Shown: positions 44,485 to 53,832, counted from the stretch's first letter. The stretch: 64,000 bases of DNA from Flavobacteriales bacterium UBA6770 (GCA_905181875.1 CAJIZH010000004.1:372001-436000); one strand, 5' to 3'. The notes: generated by a model from the sequence alone, not told the origin. Numbers and translations are program-made.

Positions 44485-46980
44485 ATGAAAACACTTTCTC
44501 TTATAACTCTAGTATTATTTATTAGCTTCATATCTTTTGCCTTGCCTAAAGGGGGCGATCATCCTGCACCAGCTTCTGCCTCAGAAATAATAGATGCTAT
44601 TACAAAACTCAATACATTGGGTTCCGTTTTGTACTTAGCAGCTCATCCCGATGATGAAAACACACGCTTGATTTCTTGGCTAGCTAACGATCAAAAAGTA
44701 AGAACAGGATACCTCTCGCTTACTCGAGGAGATGGTGGACAAAATTTGATCGGAACTGAAAAGGGTGAATTGATTGGCGTACTTCGAACTCAAGAATTAC
44801 TAGAAGCACGGAAAATTGATGGTGGTATGCAGTTTTTTACCCGTGCAGTTGATTTTGGATATTCAAAAACTACCGAAGAAACACTCGAAAAATGGAACGA
44901 GCGAGAAGTGCTTTGGGATATCGTTTGGGTAATTCGAAAGTTCAGACCCGATGTCATTGTTACTCGATTTCCTCCCAATAAGTATGCGGGACACGGCCAT
45001 CATTCTGCTTCTGCAGTGCTAGCCGAAAAAGCTTTTGAAATGGCAGCAGATCCCAGTGTCTTTCCCGATCAATTAAAACACCTCACCGCTTGGCGCACAA
45101 AAAGGCTCTACCACAACACAAGCTCCTGGTGGAATAAGGAGATTGAGGAAACCTACAAAACTGATCCAGACATGATTCGGATTGATGCTGGAAAGTTTAA
45201 TCCTATTACTGGAAAATGGAACAACCAAATTGCCATGGAAAGCCGAAGTCAGCATAAAAGTCAAGGCTTTGGTGCTAGTATTTTGCGCGGCGAACAATTC
45301 GAATATCTCACCTATGTAAAAGGAGATAAAGCGGATAAATCGCTTTTCGACAATATCGATATAACTTGGGGACGAGTTCCTAAGTCCGAGTTAATTCAAA
45401 CCAAACTAAATACAATTATCGAGAATTTTAGAGCTGATAATCCTGCTGCTTCAGTTATTGATCTAGTTGATTTATATCGTACTATGGAGGAATTCCCAGA
45501 GCCAAGTCAGTGGATAAAATGGAAAAAGAAAGAACTTGAAAATATTATAGTAGATGCCACTGGACTCTGGTTTGAGGCCGTAACAGAAAATGAATATGCC
45601 GTTCGCGGCGAAGAAATTAAGGTTGAAGTTAGTGCTATAAATACAGGTCAAGTCAATTCTATAGCAATTGAACAAGCCTCCCTAAATGGAAAAGACACCG
45701 CTATTTTCACAGTATTAGCTCTTAACAAGTGGGAAAAAATGAAATTATCATTAAAGGTAGCGGAAGAAAAACCAATTACGCATCCTTACTGGCTAATGCA
45801 GGACTATCAAAACATGTTTAAGATTGAAGATATTCTATTGAGGGGGTTACCCGAAAACGAACCGGCATATGAGGTGACTTTTCAAATAACTGTATATGAT
45901 GTGAGCTTCGACTACAGTATTCCTGTTCAGTATAAATTTAGAGATCGTGTATCGGGAGAAAATATTCAAGATTTTTCTATCCGACCCGATATGACCTTGA
46001 ATTTAGATAATACTGTATATGTTGTTCCAAAAGGAGAAAAGCGAACTGTAACGGTTACTGTAATGGAAGATAAAGCCGGAATTACGGGTAAGTTAACACT
46101 AAACCTTCCTGAAGGTTGGAACTGCAGCCCAGAATCGCATATCGTTACCTTGAACAAGAAGGAAGCTGCTAAAGTTTTCACCTTCGATATTACTGCAGGA
46201 GCTGATGCAAAAAGTGGTGATTTTTCTGTCCAATGTAAATCAGGTGAAAAAATATTTGACCGCTCTTTAGTAATGATCGAATATCCACATATCCACAAAC
46301 AAACCCTATTTCCTAAAACTCAAGGAAAACTAGTTACAGGTGACTTAACGATTACCAGTAAAAATATTGGTTATGTGATGGGCGCTGGTGATAATGTTCC
46401 AGAGGCTATTACTCAGCTAGGTGGAAATGTAACCATAATTAACCCTAATACTTTAGCTGCGGCAGATCTCTCAGTATACGACGTTGTTGTTATTGGGATT
46501 AGAGCATACAACACCCAAGAAGCATTAGGAAGTTATCAGCAAGTGCTTATGGATTATGTAAATAAAGGTGGCCTGATGATCGTGCAGTACAATACGAATC
46601 GAGGTTTAAAAACTGAAAATTTCGGACCTTATCCTTTAAAACTATCTAGAGATCGTGTAACTGATGAATTTGCTACTGCTACTATTCTAGATAAAAATCA
46701 TTCGATTTTAACTTCTCCAAATCCAATAACCAATGCTGATTTTGATAATTGGGTGCAAGAAAGAGGCTTGTATTTCGCCAACGAATGGGACCCAAAATAT
46801 GATGCATTACTAAGTTGGAATGATCCGGGAGAAAATCCTAGTTCAGGAGCACTTTTGGCTACTCAATATGGAGAAGGTCACTTTGTTTTTACAGGAATAT
46901 CTTTCTTTAGACAATTACCAGCAGGCGTGCCAGGAGCATATAAATTGTTTGCTAATATTCTTTCTTATGGTAGAAAATAA
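44485..46980 (+). CDS. Exported PIG-L family deacetylase with C-terminal GATase-like domain
   Basis: A large (831-residue) protein with an N-terminal signal peptide (MKTLSLITLVLFISFISFAL). The PIG-L/LmbE zinc deacetylase domain covers about residues 45-300, with AHPDDEN and GHGHHSAS holding the metal ligands. The middle holds two beta-rich, NEW3-like regions (about 370-600). The last 200 residues form a Rossmann-type domain like that of ThuA/GATase proteins (VYDVVVIGIRAYNT, YGEGHFVFTGISFFRQLPAG). PIG-L enzymes remove acetyl groups from GlcNAc-like sugars; the substrate is probably a periplasmic glycan or glycoside. The start at 44485 follows from the signal peptide. Confidence 0.85.
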   Translation: MKTLSLITLVLFISFISFALPKGGDHPAPASASEIIDAITKLNTLGSVLYLAAHPDDENTRLISWLANDQKVRTGYLSLTRGDGGQNLIGTEKGELIGVLRTQELLEARKIDGGMQFFTRAVDFGYSKTTEETLEKWNEREVLWDIVWVIRKFRPDVIVTRFPPNKYAGHGHHSASAVLAEKAFEMAADPSVFPDQLKHLTAWRTKRLYHNTSSWWNKEIEETYKTDPDMIRIDAGKFNPITGKWNNQIAMESRSQHKSQGFGASILRGEQFEYLTYVKGDKADKSLFDNIDITWGRVPKSELIQTKLNTIIENFRADNPAASVIDLVDLYRTMEEFPEPSQWIKWKKKELENIIVDATGLWFEAVTENEYAVRGEEIKVEVSAINTGQVNSIAIEQASLNGKDTAIFTVLALNKWEKMKLSLKVAEEKPITHPYWLMQDYQNMFKIEDILLRGLPENEPAYEVTFQITVYDVSFDYSIPVQYKFRDRVSGENIQDFSIRPDMTLNLDNTVYVVPKGEKRTVTVTVMEDKAGITGKLTLNLPEGWNCSPESHIVTLNKKEAAKVFTFDITAGADAKSGDFSVQCKSGEKIFDRSLVMIEYPHIHKQTLFPKTQGKLVTGDLTITSKNIGYVMGAGDNVPEAITQLGGNVTIINPNTLAAADLSVYDVVVIGIRAYNTQEALGSYQQVLMDYVNKGGLMIVQYNTNRGLKTENFGPYPLKLSRDRVTDEFATATILDKNHSILTSPNPITNADFDNWVQERGLYFANEWDPKYDALLSWNDPGENPSSGALLATQYGEGHFVFTGISFFRQLPAGVPGAYKLFANILSYGRK

Positions 46981-47092
46981 AGCAAAAGAAACTGATGATA
47001 ATACCAATTGGAAGGCTTGGTATGGCTTCGTTATTCTGTTTTTCGCAATTCAAGTTGGGTTTTATGCTTGGCTAACTGAATTTTTCTCATGA
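46967..47092 (+). CDS. 41-residue single-pass membrane protein
   Basis: The ATG at 46967 overlaps the end of the PIG-L gene by 14 bases, and the stop overlaps the start of the symporter as ATGA. The product has a polar N terminus (MVENKAKETDDNTNWKA) and one membrane helix (WYGFVILFFAIQVGFYAWLTEFF). Its position between two coupled genes, with no spacing, suggests a small accessory partner for the symporter, like the short helper proteins next to some other solute symporters; this is inference. Confidence 0.75.
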   Translation: MVENKAKETDDNTNWKAWYGFVILFFAIQVGFYAWLTEFFS

Positions 47093-48762
47093 GTGGAATT
47101 GATTGGGCCGTACTTCTTGGAACTTTAGGATTAATTGTAGGCTACGGAACCTATATGACTCGAAAAAGCGCTGGTCTTGAAGGTTACTTGAAAGGTGGTT
47201 CAGATATGAAATGGTTAACCATTGGCTTGTCTGTAATGGCAACTCAAGCTTCTGCCATTACCTTTATTTCTACCCCTGGTTTGGCTTATGAAAACGGAAT
47301 GGAGTTCATTCAAAACTACTTTGGACTTCCTATCGCTATTCTTATTGTATGTGTTGTTTTTATTCCGATTTACTACCGACTCAAAGTATACACCGCATAT
47401 GAATATCTAGAACAACGATTTGATGTTAGAATTCGACTAATAACCGCTTCACTTTTTATGCTTTCCCGAGGGTTAGCTGCTGGAATCACTATATATGCTC
47501 CCGCAATTATCATAAGTGTAATGCTTGGGTGGTCTTTGGAATTAACGATTCTATTAGTAGGTATTTTAGTAATTGTGTATACCGTTTCCGGAGGTACAAA
47601 AGCAGTTAGTTTGACTCAAAAATGGCAAATGACGGTTATTCTTTTGGGGATGGGAATTGCGTTTGGAATTCTATTGAACCGCATGCCTGAAGAAGTAAGT
47701 TTTTTAGGTGCGTTGGATTTAGCAGGAGCATCTGGAAGAATGAATGTGGTTGACTTTTCATTTGACTTCAGCAAACGGTATACCTTCTGGAGTGGAATTA
47801 CAGGAGGTCTCTTCTTGGCGCTTTCTTACTTTGGAACAGATCAAAGTCAAGTCCAGCGCTATCTTTCGGGGAAATCAATTAAAGAAAGTCGACTGGGTCT
47901 TTTATTCAATGCACTTTTGAAAATCCCAATGCAGTTCATGATACTGCTTACTGGTGTTTTGGTATTTGTTTTTTATCAGTTTGAAGCACATCCAGTTCTG
48001 TTTAATAAAGCAGCAGTTCAGACCGCTCAAGAATCAAAATATAAAGCTGAATTTCAAGATATTGAAAACCAGCACCAACAATTTCATAAAGAAAAGAAAG
48101 CAGCTTATTTGGATTATGCCAGACAACCTACAGATGCAAAGAAAGAAACGCTGCTTGCTCTAGACAAAAAAGCAAAATCAGTTAGAGACCAAGCCAGAGA
48201 GGTTGTACTAAAAGCTGACCCTGACCAAAGCAGCAGAGATAGTGATTATGTATTTCTAACCTTTATTCTGAATTATCTACCTCAAGGATTGGTCGGCTTA
48301 TTAATCGCTGTGATTATTTCTGCAGCCATGAGTTCTACTGCTGGAGAAATAAACGCTTTGTCTTCTACAACTATGGTTGACTTTTACCAACGATTTTCAA
48401 AGACCGAAAAAAGCGATACCCAATCTGTAAACCTTAGTAAATGGTTGACTCTAGGCTGGGGAATTTTAGCAATCATTTTCGCCCTTTCGGCGCAATTAGT
48501 CGAAAACCTCATTGAAGCAGTAAATATATTAGGATCAGTATTTTACGGGACCATTTTAGGCGTATTCCTCACGGCATTTTTCCTTAAAAAAGTCGGATCA
48601 AGGGCAGTTTTTACGGGGATAATTGTAGGCCAATTAACCGTATTTGTACTCTTCTATTATGAAGCTGTTGGTTACTTATGGTTCAATGTTATTGGTTGCG
48701 CTATTGTAATGATTGTTTCGTATATCACTTCAATATTTTCTAGCAAACCTGAACAGAGTTAA
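47089..48762 (+). CDS. Sodium:solute symporter (SSS family)
   Basis: A 557-residue inner membrane transporter of the SSS family (sodium with a sugar, amino acid or acid as cargo). The N-terminal block GYLKGGSDMKWLTIGLSVMATQASAITFISTPG and the TVSGGTKAV motif are typical (spans given as residues about 29-60 and 165-174). There are about 13-14 membrane helices. A charged, Gln/Lys-rich loop of about 80 residues (about 300-382) interrupts the transport core between helices 8 and 9. It is coupled to a 41-residue membrane protein and follows the PIG-L gene, so uptake of a sugar product freed outside is a fair guess. Confidence 0.93.
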   Translation: MSGIDWAVLLGTLGLIVGYGTYMTRKSAGLEGYLKGGSDMKWLTIGLSVMATQASAITFISTPGLAYENGMEFIQNYFGLPIAILIVCVVFIPIYYRLKVYTAYEYLEQRFDVRIRLITASLFMLSRGLAAGITIYAPAIIISVMLGWSLELTILLVGILVIVYTVSGGTKAVSLTQKWQMTVILLGMGIAFGILLNRMPEEVSFLGALDLAGASGRMNVVDFSFDFSKRYTFWSGITGGLFLALSYFGTDQSQVQRYLSGKSIKESRLGLLFNALLKIPMQFMILLTGVLVFVFYQFEAHPVLFNKAAVQTAQESKYKAEFQDIENQHQQFHKEKKAAYLDYARQPTDAKKETLLALDKKAKSVRDQAREVVLKADPDQSSRDSDYVFLTFILNYLPQGLVGLLIAVIISAAMSSTAGEINALSSTTMVDFYQRFSKTEKSDTQSVNLSKWLTLGWGILAIIFALSAQLVENLIEAVNILGSVFYGTILGVFLTAFFLKKVGSRAVFTGIIVGQLTVFVLFYYEAVGYLWFNVIGCAIVMIVSYITSIFSSKPEQS

Positions 48763-48791
48763 TGCTCTTCGTTGTCAATTACTTTAAAAGT

Positions 48792-49700
48792 CTAAAGTAA
48801 GATTAAGGCAATGCTTATTATAGAAACACCTATCCATAGAAGTGCCCCAAAAACCATTGGTTTCCAACCCAAAGTTTTTAAGTTTTTCAAGGGTAAACCT
48901 GAACCAACTAAAAACAGTGAAACAATCAGAAATTTCTTTGAAATTACTACGATATTTTCACCAATAACAGCCGGAATTGAACCCAAACTATTGAGGCAAA
49001 CAATCCCAAGAAAAACAAGAATAAACCATGGAATTTTCACTCTCCCTCCTTTGGGTTTAAAAAGCACAAGGGTTATTACGGACATAGGGATTATCCAAAG
49101 CACTCTCGCCAACTTTACTGATGTTGCAACTTGCAATGCTTCATTTCCATAACTCATTGCCGCCCCTACTACCGAGGATGTATCGTGAATAGCAATTGCT
49201 GCCCACAAACCAAATTGTTGCTGTGACATATCAAAATAAGTACCTATTGGAGGAAACAGAAAAAGTGCAACTGCATTCAGCAAAAACACCACAGCTAATG
49301 ATATACTTATTTCTTTTTCAGTAGCCTTTATCAAAGGAGATATAGCCGCTATTGCGCTCCCGCCACAAATAGCAGTGCCACTAGAGATTAAATGCCCAAC
49401 ATTTTTTGACATCCCCATAATGCGAATCAATAAATATCCAACAACTAGTACAAAAATAAAACTGGCGATCATAATTTCGATTCCAACTAAACTAGAATCA
49501 ATCACCTGAGTTACATTCATACCAAAACCCAACCCTACAACTGATACTTTTAATAACCAATTTAACCAAGTCTTGTTTTTTTCAGGATATGGGTGAATAA
49601 GCATTGAAGAAAAAAGCACTCCTGCGACTAAAGCCATTGGAGCCGAAACTGGTAGTATGAGTACAGTAAATATCAACCCAAAAAACAGTATAGCATGCAT
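48792..49700 (-). CDS. YeiH-family putative sulfate/anion exporter
   Basis: An integral membrane protein of 302 residues with about ten hydrophobic segments. The family block GTAICGGSAIAAISPLIKA (about 128-146) and DTSSVVGAAMSYG (about 190) identify the YeiH/UPF0324 family, linked in Enterobacteria to sulfur metabolism and regulated by a LysR protein. No LysR gene is adjacent here. The upstream region has a striking palindrome. It is convergent with the symporter gene. Confidence 0.9.
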   Translation of the reverse strand: MHAILFFGLIFTVLILPVSAPMALVAGVLFSSMLIHPYPEKNKTWLNWLLKVSVVGLGFGMNVTQVIDSSLVGIEIMIASFIFVLVVGYLLIRIMGMSKNVGHLISSGTAICGGSAIAAISPLIKATEKEISISLAVVFLLNAVALFLFPPIGTYFDMSQQQFGLWAAIAIHDTSSVVGAAMSYGNEALQVATSVKLARVLWIIPMSVITLVLFKPKGGRVKIPWFILVFLGIVCLNSLGSIPAVIGENIVVISKKFLIVSLFLVGSGLPLKNLKTLGWKPMVFGALLWIGVSIISIALILL

Positions 49701-49727
49701 AAGACAATACTACAAATAGTAATAAAG

Positions 49728-49746
49728 CAAACCTAACTTAGGTTTG
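49728..49746. promoter_or_regulatory. Palindrome holding two facing -7 elements
   Basis: CAAACCTAACTTAGGTTTG is a perfect 9-base inverted repeat around one central base. Each arm contains TAGGTTTG, a match to the TAnnTTTG element, one per strand. The minus-strand copy would serve yeiH (start at 49700, leader about 20 bases); the plus-strand copy could serve the desaturase. It may also be an operator. Confidence 0.5.
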
Positions 49747-49807
49747 GCTCTCACAGTTTTATGTTGAGTTATGACCAAAGTCACTCAAGTTTCAACCTTA
49801 TTATGGT

Positions 49808-49815
49808 TAAATTTG
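49808..49815 (+). promoter_or_regulatory. Alternative -7 element for the desaturase gene
   Basis: TAAATTTG matches TAnnTTTG, 85 bases before the ATG at 49900. No clear -33 element; it competes with the palindrome at 49739 as the promoter. Confidence 0.35.
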
Positions 49816-49899
49816 TCTCTTGATACAGTAGCTAAAAAGCAAAGCATCTAAAGTGTTTTTTCTTGCAGTTTTAAAGTTGGTATTACAATAGGAGATTAT

Positions 49900-50994
49900 A
49901 TGAGCGTAAGCACAGTAAAATTTAACGTACAGGACAGACCTGAATTTTTTAAAGAACTTCGTAAAAGAGTCAATCAACATTTCAAGGAAAATGACATTAG
50001 TAAATACGGAAACACGCGTATGCTAGTAAAGTCCGCGGTTATGATTGTCTTATACACTTTGCCTTTAGCATTAATGCTTACAGGTGTTGTGTCTTCTTTT
50101 GCAGGTATAACTGCAATGTGGATTTTAATGGGATTTGGAATATCTGGTATTGGATTAGCAATTATGCATGATGCTAATCACGGAGCTTATTCTAAAAACA
50201 AAACATTGAACTCAGCAATGAGTTTTTTACTCAATTTTGTTGGTGGTTATCCAGCAAATTGGAGAATACAGCACAACGTATTGCACCACTCTTTTACCAA
50301 TATTGATGGACACGATGAAGATATTGAAAAGCAAGGAATTGTTCGTTTTTCTCCAAATCAGCCGAAAAAAGCGATCTTTAAATTTCAAGTACTTTACGCG
50401 CCTCTTCTTTATGGAATCTTAACCATTTATTGGTTTATTGGCAAAGACTTCGAGCAATTGGTTCGATACAATAGAATGGGACTATTAAAGGGACAGGGAC
50501 TAACATTTGGTCGTGCTTTAGCTGAAATTATTTTTCACAAGATGTGGTATATTAGTTTAACTATCGTTCTTCCTTTAATTGTAATTGATTTGCCTTGGTG
50601 GCAGATATTGACTGGCTTTTTGATCATGCACTTTATGAGTGGATTAATTCTAGCACTTATTTTTCAGACAGCTCACGTTATTGAAGAAACTAACTTTTAC
50701 GAGCCAGACGAAAACAACAGCGTTGAAAATAATTGGGCAATTCACCAATTGCATACAACAGCTAATTACGCTAATAAAAGTGGATTATTTTCTTGGTTTA
50801 TCGGTGGTCTGAATTATCAAATTGAACATCATTTGTTTCCAAATATTTGTCACGTTCACTTTAAAGAAGTATCTAAAATTGTAAAGAAAACTGCTTTAGA
50901 ATACAACTTACCTTATCACCAGCATACTACCTTTTTAGATGCTTTAAAAAGTCATTTCACGTTGTTGCATAAACTGGGAACAGGAAAGATTTAG
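49900..50994 (+). CDS. Membrane fatty acid desaturase
   Basis: A 364-residue di-iron desaturase that inserts double bonds into acyl chains, using electrons from a ferredoxin or cytochrome. The three histidine boxes are HDANHGAYS (about residue 90), HNVLHHSF (about 126) and QIEHHLFPNICHVHF (about 307). Hydrophobic segments at about 47-85 and 220-250 anchor it. The box-three spacing and the QIEHH form match the front-end/linoleoyl-CoA desaturase group common in Flavobacteria. There is no cytochrome b5 domain. Confidence 0.94.
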   Translation: MSVSTVKFNVQDRPEFFKELRKRVNQHFKENDISKYGNTRMLVKSAVMIVLYTLPLALMLTGVVSSFAGITAMWILMGFGISGIGLAIMHDANHGAYSKNKTLNSAMSFLLNFVGGYPANWRIQHNVLHHSFTNIDGHDEDIEKQGIVRFSPNQPKKAIFKFQVLYAPLLYGILTIYWFIGKDFEQLVRYNRMGLLKGQGLTFGRALAEIIFHKMWYISLTIVLPLIVIDLPWWQILTGFLIMHFMSGLILALIFQTAHVIEETNFYEPDENNSVENNWAIHQLHTTANYANKSGLFSWFIGGLNYQIEHHLFPNICHVHFKEVSKIVKKTALEYNLPYHQHTTFLDALKSHFTLLHKLGTGKI

Positions 50995-51021
50995 TCTTTC
51001 AACTAAAGTATTCAATGATTT

Positions 51022-51054
51022 AAAAGCCTCGATTTATCGGGGCTTTTGTTTTTC
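51022..51054 (+). terminator. Rho-independent terminator of the desaturase gene
   Basis: AAAAGCCTCGAT, a two-base loop, ATCGGGGCTTTT (one G-T pair), then GTTTTT form a strong hairpin 28 bases after the desaturase stop. Its symmetry may let it serve the convergent MFS gene too. Confidence 0.85.
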
Positions 51055-51112
51055 CTATTGCTCGTGCAGGATTGCATGACGTTTGTTTTCTAGAAATATA
51101 ATTTCGCAACAA

Positions 51113-52330
51113 CTACAATCCCACCTTCTTACCTTTCATTACAGCAATTGTGAACGCCAACAAAGGCATTGCACTGATCAAGTAATAGAGATTAAACTGA
51201 ATTAAACCATAAGCTGCAGCAGCAACAACAGGAAATAAAGCCATGGCCAGTGAGTTTAACGATTCGCTTATTCCCATTATTTCACCTTGTTTATTGGGGT
51301 CTGCATGAATGGAAATGAGACTATTGAATGTTGGAAATGAAAGTGACAAACCGAGATTCATGATATAGTAAAAAGCGATAAATAGATAAAGATTGTCTGT
51401 AAAGGTTATACAAAGCAGTCCGATGAATGAACAAGCTAACCCAATTTTCAGTGTATTGAATTCTCCAATTTTAGCGATAACCCGCTTGGAAACAAAAGCT
51501 TGATTGAAAGACAAAAAGATCCCCACCACAAACATGAACATACCCAGTTCTTTTTCATCAAAATCGAACAGATCAATTAGGAATAAGGCAATACTTCCAA
51601 TGTAAAATGCCATCATGGTTGCAAAAATTACCTTAAGCAAAAAGAGCAGTTTAATTTTATCCCCCGGGTCCACTTCTCTAATTCTAGAAACTATCAGAAA
51701 GGTTTTCTTCAATGAATAGGTCTGCTTTTTAGTGGAAGCATCGGGAACATGGGACTCTTTTAACCAAGCATAAATTGAAATTAGGGTCACTGACGAAACC
51801 AGCAAAGCAACAATCCCTGTTCCTGTATATTCTAGCGAGCTAGATGCCGCTAAACCACCTAATCCTGGCCCTATTATCATTCCTAGTCCAGCTATTCCGC
51901 CTAGGTATCCAAATATGTATGATTTCTCTTGTCGAGTTGTAACATCAGCAACGTATGCATGGGTAACTGAATTATTCCCACCCGTTACTCCATCAAAGAT
52001 TCTTGCAAAGGCAATAACCAGAATGGGTACTGAGATTCCTAACACATAAATATTTGGAATATAAAGTGCGATTAAGAATATTATCCAGCTCAAAAGTGTG
52101 CCCGCTTGGCTTATCAGTAATATTGGTTTACGTCCTTTTTGGTCGGACATTGAGCCTAAAATTGGCGCTCCAATAAATTGGAAAGTAGAATACAACGTGA
52201 TTAACAATCCATATACCCATTGCGGTGCGCCAAACTTTGCAACAATAAATGGCAATACTGGCATTAGAATACTAAACCCAAGTACATTAACGAAGGTCAA
52301 TAAATATGCAGGTATGTATTTCTTTTTCAT
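51113..52330 (-). CDS. MFS transporter, TetA-like (TCR/Tet family)
   Basis: A 12-helix major facilitator of 405 residues. The motif A loop GSMSDQKGRKPILL (about residue 58) and the second half's looser counterpart (NQAFVSKRVIAKIGE) are typical of drug:H+ antiporters of the TetA group. VIAFARIFDGVTGGNNSVTHAYVADV fits the conserved helix 4-5 region (about 108-133). A role in drug or metabolite efflux is likely, but the family name does not prove tetracycline resistance. Preceded by the terminator of the helicase gene; no other gene is in the unit. Confidence 0.88.
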   Translation of the reverse strand: MKKKYIPAYLLTFVNVLGFSILMPVLPFIVAKFGAPQWVYGLLITLYSTFQFIGAPILGSMSDQKGRKPILLISQAGTLLSWIIFLIALYIPNIYVLGISVPILVIAFARIFDGVTGGNNSVTHAYVADVTTRQEKSYIFGYLGGIAGLGMIIGPGLGGLAASSSLEYTGTGIVALLVSSVTLISIYAWLKESHVPDASTKKQTYSLKKTFLIVSRIREVDPGDKIKLLFLLKVIFATMMAFYIGSIALFLIDLFDFDEKELGMFMFVVGIFLSFNQAFVSKRVIAKIGEFNTLKIGLACSFIGLLCITFTDNLYLFIAFYYIMNLGLSLSFPTFNSLISIHADPNKQGEIMGISESLNSLAMALFPVVAAAAYGLIQFNLYYLISAMPLLAFTIAVMKGKKVGL

Positions 52331-52342
52331 AGGTGCTAAAAC

Positions 52343-52376
52343 AAAAAAAGAACCCGCAAGCGAGTCCTTTTTTTTG
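52343..52376. terminator. Terminator between DEAD-box gene and MFS gene
   Basis: A run of seven A's, an imperfect stem with CGC/GCG near the loop, then at least seven T's. On the minus strand it lies downstream of the DEAD-box gene (ending 52444) and stops its transcript before the MFS start. Confidence 0.75.
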
Positions 52377-52443
52377 CTGATAAATGTGTGTTTATTTCTG
52401 AATAATTATGCGTTCTGAACAAGCACATACTCCCCTTTTTACT

Positions 52444-53796
52444 TTAATTCTTTTTAAATCGTTGATTAAAACCCTTATCCCCTCTCGATTGTGGTTTCTT
52501 ATATTTTGGCCCATGACGTTTATATTTGCTGCCCAAATTCAGCTTTTGGTTTTTTGCTTTTTTCTCGTGAGTTCCTGCACCAGCAGTACCATCTTGTTTT
52601 GAAATGATTGAAATTTCGCGAACCTTATGCTTTTCTTCTGGAGTCAATTCTTTTGACACTTCTACCGCTTTAGGGAAATCTAAAACCGGAATTTTCAGAT
52701 CCATCAGAGCCTCTATTTCATTTTTATATAAAAGTTCTTTTTCTGTAAAAAACATTATTGTTTTCCCTTCGTTTCCCGCACGACCAGTTCTTCCTATTCG
52801 GTGCATATAATTCTCTGGAAAATCGGGCGTATCAAAATTGATAACGTGAGAAGTATTCTCTATATCAAGCCCACGAGCCATTACGTCTGTAGAAATAAGA
52901 ATACGCTTCTCGCCCTCTTCAAATTGCTTTACAGAGCGTAGTCTAAAATTCTGGGATTTATTTGAATGGACAATCGATAATTCAGAACCCATAAATTCTT
53001 CCATAGTTTCGTATAACCTATCGGCTTGACGTTTGCTCGACAAAAACACCAAAACTTTTGAGTATTGCTCAGAGTCTTGCAACAAATGCATGAGTAAATT
53101 TGCTTTCGTATAAAAATTTGGAACAGGATAACTCGATTGTTCAATATTCTCTAGTGGAGTTCCACTAATTTCAATCGTAACTTTTTCTGGTTTCGTAAAA
53201 AAGTCATCAATCAAAACACTAATGTCATTGGTCATTGTAGCCGAAAACATAGTGTTCTGGCGTTTTTCGGGCATCAATTCAAACAAGTTCGTCAACTGAA
53301 ACCGAAAGCCTAAATCGAGCATTACATCAACTTCATCAATTACCAATTTGGTAATGTTTTTCAATTGAATAGAGCGCGTAAGTACCAAGTCATACAATCT
53401 GCCTGGTGTAGCAACCAAGATATCCATTCCATGAGATACGGCGATTTTTTGTGTATTGATATTTACCCCACCATATACACCAATAATCCTACAGTTCATG
53501 TACTTAGCATACGATTGCAGCTGTTCAGTAACCTGAACAACAAGCTCTCGAGTAGGCACTAAAATCAATACCCTAGGATGAATTTGTTCGGAATATTTTA
53601 ATTCTTGCAGAATAGGTAAGCTGTAAGCCAAGGTTTTTCCAGTACCAGTTTGAGAGACCCCAACCATATCCTTACCTGAACGAATTACAGAAAAGGCCAT
53701 TACCTGAATAGGTGTAGGTTCTGTAAAGCCTAAATCAGTCACTGCATTTTGCAGCTGTTTAGATAAATTTAAATCAGAAAAAGTAAGTGATTCCAT
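52444..53796 (-). CDS. DEAD-box RNA helicase, DEVD variant
   Basis: An ATP-dependent RNA helicase of 450 residues. The Q-motif region is GFTEPTPIQ, motif I SQTGTGKT (about 48), motif II VIDEVDVMLD where the usual DEAD is DEVD, motif III SAT, and motif VI HRIGRTGRAG. A basic tail of about 60 residues (KYKRHGPKYKKPQSRGDKG) probably binds RNA. The DEVD form and the tail are seen in RhlE/DbpA-like proteins of Bacteroidota. The likely role is ribosome assembly or RNA decay, as for related proteins. Confidence 0.93.
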   Translation of the reverse strand: MESLTFSDLNLSKQLQNAVTDLGFTEPTPIQVMAFSVIRSGKDMVGVSQTGTGKTLAYSLPILQELKYSEQIHPRVLILVPTRELVVQVTEQLQSYAKYMNCRIIGVYGGVNINTQKIAVSHGMDILVATPGRLYDLVLTRSIQLKNITKLVIDEVDVMLDLGFRFQLTNLFELMPEKRQNTMFSATMTNDISVLIDDFFTKPEKVTIEISGTPLENIEQSSYPVPNFYTKANLLMHLLQDSEQYSKVLVFLSSKRQADRLYETMEEFMGSELSIVHSNKSQNFRLRSVKQFEEGEKRILISTDVMARGLDIENTSHVINFDTPDFPENYMHRIGRTGRAGNEGKTIMFFTEKELLYKNEIEALMDLKIPVLDFPKAVEVSKELTPEEKHKVREISIISKQDGTAGAGTHEKKAKNQKLNLGSKYKRHGPKYKKPQSRGDKGFNQRFKKN

Positions 53797-53832
53797 GCCG
53801 TTAATTCTTCACGCAAAGAACCGCTTTTTATT

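Noticed and set aside
48779-48800. TTACTTTA/TAAAGTAA hairpin between the symporter and yeiH
   Set aside because: The stem is A/T only, has no T-run and overlaps the yeiH stop; too weak to call a terminator.
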